Shown: positions 51,259-60,427, counted from the stretch's first letter. The stretch is 64,000 nt of DNA from Faecalibacterium hattorii (GCF_003287455.1 NZ_PRLC01000002.1:186001-250000), one strand, 5' to 3'. Notes: generated from the sequence alone by a model not told the origin. Program-made: numbers and translations.

Positions 51259-52154
51259 TATGGCTTTACCTCAATTATTGCTTGCGCGCCTGTGCAAACA
51301 ATTGCGCAGTGAAACTTCTTTTTGTATTCTTCTGGAATTACAAAAAGATTTCCGTTCAATTCATGACGAGCCGACCCATCGTTAGCCTCAAAATTTCTGT
51401 CTTTAAAATGGTAATATGACCCTGTTTCGCCATACCCTGCTTTTGAAAGTTTTTCAATAAAAGAGTCAAAATATTGTCGAATTTCCCAATGATCGATATC
51501 ATTTATTATGATAAGAAAGGGTGAATTAGGAACTCTAAACGGTAGGATATAGCTTATAATATCATCAAATATCTGATTGACAAATATAGAACGATTTTCG
51601 TTTGGAAAATGAGAAAGCAAATAATTGATTACGACAATATTATAAGAAAATTTATAAATATTGTTTACAACTAATCCATCGAATACATCAGAAATTTCAA
51701 ATTGAACTGTCGCATTTGGATATATTGCCGAATAATCAATGATTTTTCGATGAATAGTTTGCCAGCAATCACTAATATCATATCCTCTATAAGAAAAATT
51801 TTTATTACTATAAGTAAATCGAAGTGCGTCAAAAGCCATCAAATCAGGTGCATTTCCGCACCCAAGAGACAGAATTTGATACTGTGGGTATTTTGACAAG
51901 TCTAGCATTTTTAGTGCATACATGATTTCCGAGGCATATTTCCAAGAGTATTTTACTGTGTAGTAATAGATATAATTTTGACAGTTATATAAAGATCGCC
52001 CACCTTCTGTATGATAGTTGATTTGCTTCGAACACTTAAGACAAGATCCACTGCATTTCCCAGAAGGGTGAGTACAATCAGGACAGGGATCGTTTTGACA
52101 ATGTGGTTTATACTCTTGATCACAAAATTCAGTCAAATAATGAATCAAACTCAT
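51258..52154 (-). CDS. Cys-rich SAM-dependent methyltransferase-like protein
   Basis: About 298 aa. The N-terminal 45 residues hold at least eight cysteines (CDQEY..C...CPDC...GKCSGSCLKCS), probably a metal or Fe-S site. A class I methyltransferase core follows (ILSLGCGNAPDL, about 107). I favour the ATG at 52154 behind GGGAGGA; an in-frame ATG at 52184 also exists. It is the first gene of a two-gene operon with a DUF1848 protein. Nucleic-acid, protein or small-molecule modification are all possible. Confidence 0.75.
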   Translation of the reverse strand: MSLIHYLTEFCDQEYKPHCQNDPCPDCTHPSGKCSGSCLKCSKQINYHTEGGRSLYNCQNYIYYYTVKYSWKYASEIMYALKMLDLSKYPQYQILSLGCGNAPDLMAFDALRFTYSNKNFSYRGYDISDCWQTIHRKIIDYSAIYPNATVQFEISDVFDGLVVNNIYKFSYNIVVINYLLSHFPNENRSIFVNQIFDDIISYILPFRVPNSPFLIIINDIDHWEIRQYFDSFIEKLSKAGYGETGSYYHFKDRNFEANDGSARHELNGNLFVIPEEYKKKFHCAIVCTGAQAIIEVKP

Positions 52155-52207
52155 TTTATGTACAATCCTCCCAAAATCAAACATCGACTCAGCGTGAATA
52201 TATGTTT

Positions 52208-52216
52208 AGTATAACA
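52208..52216 (-). promoter_or_regulatory. Promoter of the methyltransferase/DUF1848 pair
   Basis: Extended -10 TGTTATACT on the minus strand (TATACT at 52213-52208); the -35 region is poor. Confidence 0.5.
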
Positions 52217-52378
52217 CATTTGAAAAAGCCTGCATAGTACATTTTGTAGCGAGGTTATTTTTCCTCTTTAAGCAGAAACAAACTATCTTTGGTATTGTTC
52301 ATAGCTGTTTTCGTGGTTGCTGTTGTCATAATGGTTGTAAAGTTGTGGAAATGGAGAACGAAGTGGCAGTTGTCTGCA

Positions 52379-52407
52379 TTGACTTCATTGCACAATATAG
52401 ATATAAT
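52379..52407 (+). promoter_or_regulatory. Promoter of the second toxin-antitoxin pair
   Basis: TTGACT (52379-52384), 17-bp spacer, perfect TATAAT (52402-52407). Confidence 0.8.
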
Positions 52408-52461
52408 ATAATTAGAATTTTACTATTATGTTTAGGCCACATAGGAGCAGGAGGTGCTTTT

Positions 52462-52749
52462 ATGAATATCCGTCCATCTGCAGCGATTCGCCAGAACTAC
52501 AACGAGATTGCTGATTTGTGCAGAGAAACCGCTGAGCCGATTTTTCTCACCAAGAACGGCGAGGGTGATTTAGTCGTCATGGACATCGAAACCTACAATC
52601 GCCGTGAAAAAATGCTGAAGCTCCGTGAGGAGCTACTTTCCGTGGAAGAGGACCGGATGCGTGGAAGCGAGGGCTATTCGATTGACGAGGTCACTTCAAT
52701 GATGCGCAGCGCGATCAAGGAGGCCGCCGGACATGGAGCAGCAAAATAA
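52462..52749 (+). CDS. Phd/YefM-family antitoxin
   Basis: 95 aa. IRPSAAIRQNYNEI and PIFLTKNGEGDLVVMDIETYN are the Phd/YefM DNA-binding fold; the C-terminal helices would bind the toxin. The ATG at 52462 follows AGGAGG. It resembles the antitoxin at 24512 in family but not closely in sequence. Confidence 0.88.
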   Translation: MNIRPSAAIRQNYNEIADLCRETAEPIFLTKNGEGDLVVMDIETYNRREKMLKLREELLSVEEDRMRGSEGYSIDEVTSMMRSAIKEAAGHGAAK

Positions 52750-53050
52750 ATACCGCGTGGTTGTGTCAGCACGGGCCGCTCAGATGCTGGTGTCCCATGC
52801 TGCATTTCTGGCACAGGTCAGCCCTGCGGCAGCAGAGCGGCTTACGGTCGAATTTGAAAAGTCTGCAAAATCTTTGGAGCAGATGCCGCAGCGCTGCCCG
52901 TGGCTCAAAGGCGAATACATTCCTAAAAATGCTTACCGATTCATCTTGTTTGAAAAACGCTATATGCTCATCTTCCAGATCGTAGATAATACGGTTTATG
53001 CGGATTATGTGGTAGATTGCAGACAGGATTACGGCTGGCTCGTCCGATAA
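52733..53050 (+). CDS. RelE/ParE-superfamily toxin
   Basis: 105 aa with the RelE/ParE layout: VSARAAQMLVSHAAFL, the EFEKSAKSLEQMP helix, then YRFILFEKRYMLIFQIVDNTVYADYVVDCRQDY. It overlaps the antitoxin gene by 17 nt. The target is not predictable from sequence alone. Confidence 0.85.
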   Translation: MEQQNKYRVVVSARAAQMLVSHAAFLAQVSPAAAERLTVEFEKSAKSLEQMPQRCPWLKGEYIPKNAYRFILFEKRYMLIFQIVDNTVYADYVVDCRQDYGWLVR

Positions 53051-53055
53051 TCAAC

Positions 53056-53098
53056 AAAGGCGGTGGCTTCCCTTATTGTGGGAGACCACCGCCTTTTG
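53056..53098 (+). terminator. Terminator of the second toxin-antitoxin pair
   Basis: AAAGGCGGTGG (53056-53066) pairs with CCACCGCCTTT (53086-53096). Confidence 0.85.
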
Positions 53099-53125
53099 CT
53101 GCGTCTGTGTAAAAGTCAGAAATTA

Positions 53126-53173
53126 TCGGAATATTTGGTTCGCAGGGAAACTCTGGGCTTATGACAGGGTATG
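53126..53173 (+). repeat. Dispersed repeat, copy 2
   Basis: Second copy of the element at 50036, same orientation and again just after a terminator. It includes the 3' end of the minus-strand gene at 53159. Confidence 0.6.
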
Positions 53174-53407
53174 TATAATGTGCAGAGCCATATCAGCATT
53201 TTCTTTGTCCACAAACACCTCTGTGACATACCTCGGTTTTATGCCGAGGGTTCCAATTCTCGCTTGGTCAAATGTGTTACGCCGATTGACATCTTTGGAT
53301 TTGCAATAGAATTTAATTCCAGCTGCCGCCAACGCATCCGTGATGCGATTGCATTGGTAAGGGTCAGAAACTGTTGCAACTAGCGATTTGAAAAAATGCT
53401 CTAACAT
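53159..53407 (-). CDS. DUF2007-like small protein
   Basis: 82 aa. VATVSDPYQCNRITDALAAAGIKFY and a C-terminal TEVFVDKENADMALHIIH resemble the single-domain DUF2007 (putative signal-transducing) proteins. A GAGGAGG lies 7 nt before the ATG. It is a single gene; function unknown. Confidence 0.65.
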   Translation of the reverse strand: MLEHFFKSLVATVSDPYQCNRITDALAAAGIKFYCKSKDVNRRNTFDQARIGTLGIKPRYVTEVFVDKENADMALHIIHTLS

Positions 53408-53533
53408 AAAGAGGCCTCCTCGTATGATAGACCAGCCGCTTGTAGGTATTATATGCGTCTATAAATTGTTCTTCGTCGCTTTTATCTTCAAGGACAGTTA
53501 AGTACACAGAAAACGATAGCACAAATGATGGTA

Positions 53534-53581
53534 CAAAAAAGCGGCGTTCTGATTTTGCAAAAGCGAAAATGAGAACGCCGC
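53534..53581 (-). terminator. Terminator of the flavodoxin gene
   Basis: Minus-strand GCGGCGTTCT/AGAACGCCGC outer stem (10 bp) with an inner ATTTT/AAAAT stem, then T6. It lies about 105 nt past the flavodoxin stop. Confidence 0.75.
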
Positions 53582-53687
53582 CGTCTATCGTTCCGCATTC
53601 GATTTTCGATATGTCGTTATTTTAGAGATGTCTCTTATAGGGATACGGAGTGTACCAAAGTTCAAACCGATGAACGCATCCATAAAA

Positions 53688-54179
53688 TCACTTCACAGCC
53701 TGTTTCAGCCGCTCCAGATCATCTGCATCCGGGTGAGAAAGGGCCTTGTCGAAATTCTCGATCATTGCGTCCAGATTGGGCAGATGAAGCGGCTGTTTTT
53801 TCATGTTCTCATATCGCTGGCGTACCGACATCGGCATCTTTCCCTGACACATGAAGCTGCCGATCACCGTATTGCTGCTGTGCAGCTCTTTCTGCACAGC
53901 TTTCAGGATCTTGTTAAAATATTCTTCGCTGCCGCCAAAACCAGCGGTACCAAACAAAAACACCTGCTTTCCCCGCAGCTGCTTCAAAAAGTCCGAAGAA
54001 CTTTCATCCGCTTTTCCCTTGTCCGTCCAGAAGCCTACATAAAGGGTGTCCGCTTCCATGGCGGCAGGGTTCGGGCTGCCAAAATAACAGCAATCTGCCT
54101 GCGGCAGGTAATTGTGCAGTGTGTCTGCCAGTAATTCCGTGTTGCCTGTTTTACTGCTGAATACGATTGCGTAACTCAT
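53688..54179 (-). CDS. Flavodoxin-family protein
   Basis: 163 aa. The FMN phosphate loop SSKTGNTELLA opens the protein, and GFWTDKG and FGTAGFGGS provide the other flavin contacts. It carries electrons in a low-potential pathway. Similar single-domain flavodoxins (BilS) serve bilirubin reductase in gut Clostridia, but no reductase gene is near, so that is only one possibility. Confidence 0.85.
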   Translation of the reverse strand: MSYAIVFSSKTGNTELLADTLHNYLPQADCCYFGSPNPAAMEADTLYVGFWTDKGKADESSSDFLKQLRGKQVFLFGTAGFGGSEEYFNKILKAVQKELHSSNTVIGSFMCQGKMPMSVRQRYENMKKQPLHLPNLDAMIENFDKALSHPDADDLERLKQAVK

Positions 54180-54212
54180 AGCTTCTCCTTTGGAGCCGTT
54201 GGCTCTCTGATG

Positions 54213-54287
54213 TTATAATGTTTCCCAGATGGATTCATCCGTTGGGTCGTAGACTTGTTGGCTGTGGATCGCATTTTTTATCGGCAT
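54213..54287 (-). CDS. Possible 24-codon ORF upstream of the flavodoxin gene
   Basis: MPIKNAIHSQQ...ESIWETL with an AAGGAGA ribosome site in good position. It may be a small peptide or the start of a lost gene. It lies between the AraC regulator and the flavodoxin gene on the same strand. Confidence 0.35.
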   Translation of the reverse strand: MPIKNAIHSQQVYDPTDESIWETL

Positions 54288-54304
54288 GGTTCTACTCTCC
54301 TTAT

Positions 54305-55183
54305 TTATAAGGAACCTTTCTCATTTTCAGCAGATTCTTCCAGATTCTTTCGGTACTGTGCCGGACTGACACCATACTCTTTCTTGAATACCCGGCTAAA
54401 ATAGAGTGGGTTATCATACCCTACGATCTCTGCAATTTCTCCAATATTGTATTCGGTGTTCTCCAATAAGCTTTGTGCATTTACCATCCGAAGGGACAGG
54501 ATGTATTGTGCAGGGCTTATTTTCATGTACTGCTTAAAATTACGGATAAACCAGTTCGTACTGATATGCAGCGATTCTGCGTAATCGTCCACACTGACCT
54601 TTGTATTATAATTCTCGTTAAAGTAGGCAGCGGCGGCTTCGATTTCTTCGGGGATGCTTGTAGTTGTTCTCTCGCTTTCCTGCTGTTGCCTGCTTACTAA
54701 AAGCAGAATGATGTTGAAGAGAGAAGCAATATAGTCTTCATAGCCATATTCACATTGTTGCAGTTCCCGGATGATCTTTCGGAACAGCATTTTGTAATCC
54801 GGCAGTGTGCCGCTGTAAAAAACGTGCTTGTCCAAGGGTATTCCGTGATAGTTCAGGATGTTTTTGACATCATATCCTGTAAAGTGAATCCAGAACACCT
54901 CTGGATGATCTTCTACATAGTAGACATACTTCTGGATTTCTTTCGGCTGATAAAGCACCATGTGTCCAGAAGTCACCACTTCCTCAACACCATCGAACCA
55001 GAAGTGTGCTTTACCAGATGCCACATAGAGAATTTGATAGTCTCTGCGACCCTTTGCCCAAAAAGTAGGTAGCTTAGGGCGTTTTTTCAAGCGATAAGTG
55101 CCGCAGCTGCCTACGACCAGCGGCTTTGAGTAGTCTTTGAAATCCAAACGGGAGTTGTTCAAATATCCTGAGTTGAAATACAT
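54305..55183 (-). CDS. AraC-family regulator of the lactose operon
   Basis: 292 aa. An N-terminal cupin-like sensor (VLYVASGKAHFWF-type strands, about 50-90) is followed by two helix-turn-helix motifs at the C-terminus (IGEIAEIVGYDNPLYFSRVFKKEYGVSPAQYRK). The start at 55183 follows GAGGAGG. It is divergent from the GPH transporter/lacZ operon across 250 bp, the normal place for a sugar-responsive activator. Confidence 0.88.
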   Translation of the reverse strand: MYFNSGYLNNSRLDFKDYSKPLVVGSCGTYRLKKRPKLPTFWAKGRRDYQILYVASGKAHFWFDGVEEVVTSGHMVLYQPKEIQKYVYYVEDHPEVFWIHFTGYDVKNILNYHGIPLDKHVFYSGTLPDYKMLFRKIIRELQQCEYGYEDYIASLFNIILLLVSRQQQESERTTTSIPEEIEAAAAYFNENYNTKVSVDDYAESLHISTNWFIRNFKQYMKISPAQYILSLRMVNAQSLLENTEYNIGEIAEIVGYDNPLYFSRVFKKEYGVSPAQYRKNLEESAENEKGSL

Positions 55184-55432
55184 CCCTGCGTCCTCCTCAT
55201 CTTCAGAGATTTTACAGTGATTTGGGAAATGTTCTATCAAAAAATTACAAACTCTTTGATTTTGTGCATATTTTGTTCCATCTTGTCTATGTCTTTTCGC
55301 TCCATTAGATTTTATAATATTTTCAGACGAAACGCAAGAGATTTGGGCAACTTGCGTGATGAGGATTCCAGTCTGAAGTGCGCAGCAGATTGGTCGCGCC
55401 CACACAAAACAAGCAAGATGGGAGAAAGCACA

Positions 55433-56803
55433 ATGACTGAGAAACGTTATCTAAAGTGGTATAATAAAGTCGGCTATGGTTCAGGCGATATTGCAGGCAA
55501 CGTGGTGTATGCATTCCTGTCCTCCTTCGTCATGATCTATCTGACCAACACCGTTGGCCTGAACCCCGGTATTGTCGGCACTTTGATTGCAATTTCCAAA
55601 CTGCTGGACGGTGTGACGGACATTTTCTTTGGCTCTCTGATTGACAAAACGCATTCTAAGATGGGCAAAGCCCGTCCTTGGATGCTGTACGGCTACATTG
55701 GCTGTGCTATTACGCTGGTGGCAATTTTCGCCATCCCGACCAATCTGGGACAGTTTGCACAGTACGCATGGTTCCTGATCGCATATACTCTGCTGAACGC
55801 TGTATTCTACACTGCCAACAACATTGCTTACTCTGCACTGACTGCTCTCGTCACGAAGAACAGTGCCGAACAGGTCGAGATGGGTTCTTGGCGTTTCATG
55901 TTCGCCTTTGCCACCAGTCTGCTCATCCAGTCCATCACGCTGGGTGCTGTTACGGCATTGGGCGGTGGTGCTGCCGGTTGGCGCACTGTTGCAATCATCT
56001 ACGCCATCATCGGTCTGCTTGTCAACACCCTCTCCGTTTTCTCCGTGAAGGAACTGCCGGAAGGCGAATTGGTGGATACCACCGACAAAAAGGAAATCGA
56101 GCAGGACGAAAAGTACAATCTGGTTCAGGCTGCAAAGCTGCTGGCTGGTAACAAATATTATATGATGATTTGCGTCACCTACATTTTGCAGCAGATCTAC
56201 GGTGCCATGATCAGCATGGGCACCTACTATGCAACCTACATTCTCGGCAACCAGAATCTGTTTGGCGTGTTCTCTTGGGCAGTCAATATTCCTCTGATCA
56301 TCGCTCTGGTATTCACCCCGACCTTGGTTGCAAAGTGGAATGGAATGTACAAGCTGAACGTCATGAGCTATACTCTGGCAACGATTTCTCGTGCACTGGT
56401 TGCTGTAGCTGGTTACATGGGCAGCGGCAATGTGACCTTGATGCTGCTCTTTACTGCAATCGCAGCTCTTGGTCAGGGTCCTTGGCAGGGCGACATGAAC
56501 GCCGTGATCGCAGCCTGCTCCGAGTACACTTGGCTGACGAAGCATAAGCGCGTGGACGGAACGATGTACTCCTGCACTTCTCTCGGTGTGAAGCTGGGCG
56601 GCGGCCTTGGCACCGCCATCACCGGCTGGCTGCTGGCAGCAAGCCATTTCGATAGTGCGCTGGCTGTCCAGCCCGAATCCTGCATCTCGATGCTGAAGAT
56701 CATGTATCTGGTGATTCCGTTTGCTCTGGATGCAGTTATCACCTTTATCCTTTCCCGTATGAAGGTCGAAGAAGCAAATGAAAAACTGCGTGCAGCAGTC
56801 TGA
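55433..56803 (+). CDS. GPH-family sugar (galactoside) transporter
   Basis: 456 aa, 12 membrane helices. KVGYGSGDIAGN near the start and DxxFGSLIDKTHSKMGKARPW in loop 2-3 are the GPH (glycoside-pentoside-hexuronide:cation symporter) signatures. With beta-galactosidase next, lactose or another beta-galactoside is the likely substrate. The ATG at 55433 has GGGAGA upstream; an ATG at 55418 is also in frame. Confidence 0.9.
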   Translation: MTEKRYLKWYNKVGYGSGDIAGNVVYAFLSSFVMIYLTNTVGLNPGIVGTLIAISKLLDGVTDIFFGSLIDKTHSKMGKARPWMLYGYIGCAITLVAIFAIPTNLGQFAQYAWFLIAYTLLNAVFYTANNIAYSALTALVTKNSAEQVEMGSWRFMFAFATSLLIQSITLGAVTALGGGAAGWRTVAIIYAIIGLLVNTLSVFSVKELPEGELVDTTDKKEIEQDEKYNLVQAAKLLAGNKYYMMICVTYILQQIYGAMISMGTYYATYILGNQNLFGVFSWAVNIPLIIALVFTPTLVAKWNGMYKLNVMSYTLATISRALVAVAGYMGSGNVTLMLLFTAIAALGQGPWQGDMNAVIAACSEYTWLTKHKRVDGTMYSCTSLGVKLGGGLGTAITGWLLAASHFDSALAVQPESCISMLKIMYLVIPFALDAVITFILSRMKVEEANEKLRAAV

Positions 56804-56839
56804 TAACAAGCCATTATCATTTCTCCTTCATCTGCTGTT

Positions 56840-56869
56840 CCCCGGAGGAATCCAGCGATTCCTCCGGGG
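56840..56869 (+). other. Intercistronic hairpin between transporter and lacZ
   Basis: A 13-bp perfect stem (CCCCGGAGGAATC 56840-56852 with 56857-56869) and a 4-nt loop, without a T-run. It may stabilise or process the mRNA so that the two genes are made at different levels. Confidence 0.6.
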
Positions 56870-56917
56870 AGGCTGGAGAAATATTATAAAATTATAAAAG
56901 GTAAATGAGGAAATACT

Positions 56918-59900
56918 ATGGCTGCATTTGATTTTGCAAAAGTAAAAGACCCCACCTTTTTCAAGGAAAACGTGCTGAATGCTCATGCAAGTTTCCGTAC
57001 TTACGCTTCCCGCGAAGAATATCTTGCAGGAGAATCTTCGCTTGCGCTGAAGCTGGACGGTATCTGGAAATTCGCCTACGCAAAGAACTACACCAGTGCC
57101 ATCCCCGGCTTTGAAAAGACGGATTACGATTGCAGCGGCTGGGATGACATTCATGTTCCGGCACACATCCAGATGGAGGGCTACGACATTCCCCAGTACG
57201 CGAATGTTCAGTATCCGTGGGATGGCCGTGAAGAAGTACAGCCGGGTGAGATCCCGCAGCGGTTCAATCCGGTGGCAAGCTATGTAAAATACTTCGAACT
57301 GCCGGAATCCATGCAGGGCAAGCCCGTCCACATCGAGTTCGAGGGTGTGGAAAGCGGCATGGCTCTTTGGCTGAACGGGTCTTATGTAGGTTACACCGAG
57401 GACAGCTTCTCCGCACACGCATTCGATCTGACTCCCCATCTCCAGCCGGGCGTGAACAAACTTGCTGTGCAGGTGTTCAAGTGGACTTCCTCCAGCTGGT
57501 GCGAAGATCAGGACTTCTTCCGCTTCTCCGGCATCTTCCGCAGCGTGTGGCTGTACGCCATCCCCACCGTGCATCTGGAAGATGTATCCGTCAAAACGCT
57601 GTTTGCCGGGGATGATTTTACTCATTCCACGCTGGAAGTTGCACTGCAGGTGGAGGGTAAGGGCGCAGCCCGTCTGACCCTGCGCCGCAGTGAACTGGAA
57701 GTGTTCTCCGAAAAAATCCCGCTGAACGGCGGCTCTGCTCTGTTCAGCCATGCGGTAGAGAACCCCCACCTGTGGAGTGCAGAGGACCCGGCTCTGTATG
57801 AACTGGAAATTGAGCTGCTGGACGATGCAGGCCATCTGGTAGAGGTGACTGGGCAGAAAGTCGGTTTCCGCAAGTTCGAATTGAAGAACAATCGGATGCT
57901 GCTCAACGGCAAGCGCATCGTGTTCAAGGGTGCCAACCGTCATGAGTTCAGCTCCATTACGGGTCGTGCTGTGGGCGTACACACCCATGAGGAACTGCTT
58001 CGGGATATCATCACCATGAAGCAGAACAACATCAATGCCATCCGTACCAGCCATTACCAGAATCAGGATGCACTGTACGACCTGTGCGACGAGTATGGTC
58101 TGTATCTGATCGCAGAGAACAATCTGGAATCCCATGGCACATGGGACATCCATCAGTCGGGCATTCGCGGCATCGAGGGCGTTTTGCCCAATGATAAGCC
58201 GGAGTGGAAAGCTGTCTTGTTTGACCGCATGAATTCCACTTACCAGCGTGACAAAAACCATCCTGCTGTTCTGATCTGGTCTCTGGGCAACGAATCGTTT
58301 GGTGGTGAGACCCTGCTCCAGATGGCAGAGATGGTCCGCCGCTTTGATGACACCCGTCTGGTGCATTACGAAGGTGTGGTCAATGATCCCCGCTTCCTCG
58401 AAACCACCGATATCGAGAGCCATATGTACAGCACGGTGAAGGACATTAAAGAGTATCTGGCACAGGGCGATAAGCGGCCTTATATCGAGTGCGAATATTC
58501 TCATGCTATGGGCAACTCCAACGGTGCTTTGCACAAATACACGGAACTTGCCGACCAGAAGGACTGCGGCTATCAGGGCGGCTTCATCTGGGATTACATC
58601 GACCAGTCCATCTGGAAAAAAGACCGCTACGGCAAGTGGTTCCAAGCCTACGGCGGCGACTTCGGTGAGCGTCCTACCGACTATAATTTCAGCGGAAACG
58701 GCATAGCCTACGGTGGTGACCGTGCTCCTTCTCCCAAGATGCAGGAGGTCAAGTTCTGCTATCAGAACATCGCCATTTCCATCGACAACTCTGGCTTCGA
58801 AGTCTGGAATAAGAATCTGTTCACCTCTACGGGTGCCTTCGACTGCGTTGCTCTGCTGCACCGTGATGGAAAGCTGTATCAGCAGCAGGAACTGCCCAAT
58901 ATTGATGTTGCTCCCGAAGAGCGTTCCAGCTTCCCGCTGCCGTTTATGGTTCCTGCGCTCCCCGGTGAATATGCAGTGACCATCAGCTTCCGTTTGAAGG
59001 AGGACACCAGCTGGGCAAAGAAGGGTCATGAAGTCGCCTTTGGACAGGGTGTGGTCGCTGTGGTCCGTTCCATTCCCAGCAAGAAGGTCACGCCGTTTAC
59101 CGTTACGCACGGTACACACAACATCGGTGTCCGTGGTGAGAATTTCGATGTTTTGTTCTCCGATCTGAACGGCGGCCTGACTTCCTACCGCTATGCCGGC
59201 AAGGAGATGATTCAGGAGATCCCCCGGCCCAACTTCTGGCGCGCTCCCACCGACAACGACTGCGGCAACAACATGGGCGGCGTTCGCGGCCAGTGGAAGC
59301 TGGCAAGCCTGTACGCTACCGCCAAGGGCATCGGCAAGGAGATTCCGTCTGTTCACGGCGGCACCATCCTCCAGAATCCCACCTGCGAGGTGGAAGCCGA
59401 CAGCGTGGTCGTGACCTATCTCTATAACCTCCAGACCAGCCCCGCAGCAGAGTGCAGCCTGCAGTACCGTGTGTTCGGTGATGGCCGCATCCAGACCACC
59501 CTGCACTATGACCCGGTGGAAGGACTTGCAGCAATGCCGGAGTTCGGCGTACTGTTCAAGATCGACGCTGACTACGACACGGTGGAGTGGTACGGAAACG
59601 GCCCTGCGGAGACCTACTGGGATCGTCAGCATGGTGCAAAGCTGGGCATTTACCAGAACAAGGTCGCAGACAACATGGCACAGTACCTTGTGCCGCAGGA
59701 GTGCGGTGCAAAGACCGCTGTGCGCTGGGCAAAGGTAGTGGACCGCAAGGGTCGCGGGCTGCTGTTTACCGCAGATGCCGCAAAGCCCATGTTCTTCTCT
59801 GCGCTGCCCTACACCCCCCATGAAATGGAGAGTGCCAAGCATCCCTACGAGCTGCCCCCGGTCCATTACACGGTGATTCGTGCTATGGGCGAGCAGATGG

Positions 59901-60001
59901 GCGTTGGCGGCGATGACAGCTGGGGTGCCAATGTCCACCCGGAGTATATTCCTGATGTGACTAAGCCTGTGGAGTTCACCTTTACGTTCCGTGGCATCTG
60001 A
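56918..60001 (+). CDS. lacZ: Beta-galactosidase, GH2 (LacZ type)
   Basis: 1027 aa, the full LacZ length. Five-domain GH2 protein with sugar-binding N-terminal domain, TIM barrel and C-terminal small-chain domain. The acid/base Glu is in SLGNES (about 458) and the nucleophile in CEYSHAMGNS (about 526). It hydrolyses lactose to glucose and galactose in the cytoplasm. ATG follows GAGG. It is 114 nt downstream of the transporter and divergent from the AraC gene. Confidence 0.96.
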   Translation: MAAFDFAKVKDPTFFKENVLNAHASFRTYASREEYLAGESSLALKLDGIWKFAYAKNYTSAIPGFEKTDYDCSGWDDIHVPAHIQMEGYDIPQYANVQYPWDGREEVQPGEIPQRFNPVASYVKYFELPESMQGKPVHIEFEGVESGMALWLNGSYVGYTEDSFSAHAFDLTPHLQPGVNKLAVQVFKWTSSSWCEDQDFFRFSGIFRSVWLYAIPTVHLEDVSVKTLFAGDDFTHSTLEVALQVEGKGAARLTLRRSELEVFSEKIPLNGGSALFSHAVENPHLWSAEDPALYELEIELLDDAGHLVEVTGQKVGFRKFELKNNRMLLNGKRIVFKGANRHEFSSITGRAVGVHTHEELLRDIITMKQNNINAIRTSHYQNQDALYDLCDEYGLYLIAENNLESHGTWDIHQSGIRGIEGVLPNDKPEWKAVLFDRMNSTYQRDKNHPAVLIWSLGNESFGGETLLQMAEMVRRFDDTRLVHYEGVVNDPRFLETTDIESHMYSTVKDIKEYLAQGDKRPYIECEYSHAMGNSNGALHKYTELADQKDCGYQGGFIWDYIDQSIWKKDRYGKWFQAYGGDFGERPTDYNFSGNGIAYGGDRAPSPKMQEVKFCYQNIAISIDNSGFEVWNKNLFTSTGAFDCVALLHRDGKLYQQQELPNIDVAPEERSSFPLPFMVPALPGEYAVTISFRLKEDTSWAKKGHEVAFGQGVVAVVRSIPSKKVTPFTVTHGTHNIGVRGENFDVLFSDLNGGLTSYRYAGKEMIQEIPRPNFWRAPTDNDCGNNMGGVRGQWKLASLYATAKGIGKEIPSVHGGTILQNPTCEVEADSVVVTYLYNLQTSPAAECSLQYRVFGDGRIQTTLHYDPVEGLAAMPEFGVLFKIDADYDTVEWYGNGPAETYWDRQHGAKLGIYQNKVADNMAQYLVPQECGAKTAVRWAKVVDRKGRGLLFTADAAKPMFFSALPYTPHEMESAKHPYELPPVHYTVIRAMGEQMGVGGDDSWGANVHPEYIPDVTKPVEFTFTFRGI

Positions 60002-60032
60002 TGATTGCCCGCAAAAAAGCGCAACGGTTGAT

Positions 60033-60143
60033 ATGAATACTGCCGCATTGCAGTATTTCTCTCAGATTACCCGTGATCTTTCCCCAGAACAATTTCATCG
60101 GCTGCTAAACATCATAAAAGAGATCGTAGCCGTGATGAGATGA
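60033..60143 (+). CDS. Possible 36-codon ORF after lacZ
   Basis: MNTAALQYFSQITRDLSPEQFHRLL and a hydrophobic end; a possible small helical protein or relic. The ribosome site is weak. It is followed by a terminator. Confidence 0.35.
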   Translation: MNTAALQYFSQITRDLSPEQFHRLLNIIKEIVAVMR

Positions 60144-60154
60144 CCCTCGTTATT

Positions 60155-60224
60155 AAGACACCTTCGCATTGAGATATGGACATCCCTGCATGAGATTCCT
60201 ATCAAAAGCGAGGGTGTCTTTTTT
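60155..60224 (+). terminator. Terminator of the lactose operon
   Basis: AAGACACCTTCGC (60155-60167) pairs with GCGAGGGTGTCTT (60208-60220) with one G-U, then T6. The loop is 40 nt. Confidence 0.8.
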
Positions 60225-60380
60225 GGCATCACAAAATCTCAATTCCTGACACCACTATTTATAAGTAGTGCTTCGCTCTATATAAGTAGCGTTGCTATGT
60301 CAAAATAACTGTATTCCGCTTTTGTTTGGAGCATTTCTTTGAATGGTTCTCCAAACTTTCTTTAACGTATTGAAGTATAC

Positions 60381-60426
60381 AAAAATAAAAAAATCCAACG
60401 ATTTCTAACGTGAAATCGTTGGATTT
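60381..60426 (-). terminator. Terminator behind the tRNA 3'-end-like sequence
   Basis: Minus-strand 15-bp perfect stem (AAATCCAACGATTTC / GAAATCGTTGGATTT) immediately after CCA, then a T-rich run. Confidence 0.8.
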
Positions 60427-60427
60427 A

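Noticed and set aside
52240-52410. A plus-strand open frame with a strong membrane helix before the second antitoxin
   Set aside because: It has no ATG or ribosome site, starts right after a stop codon and overlaps the antitoxin promoter; at most a relic.
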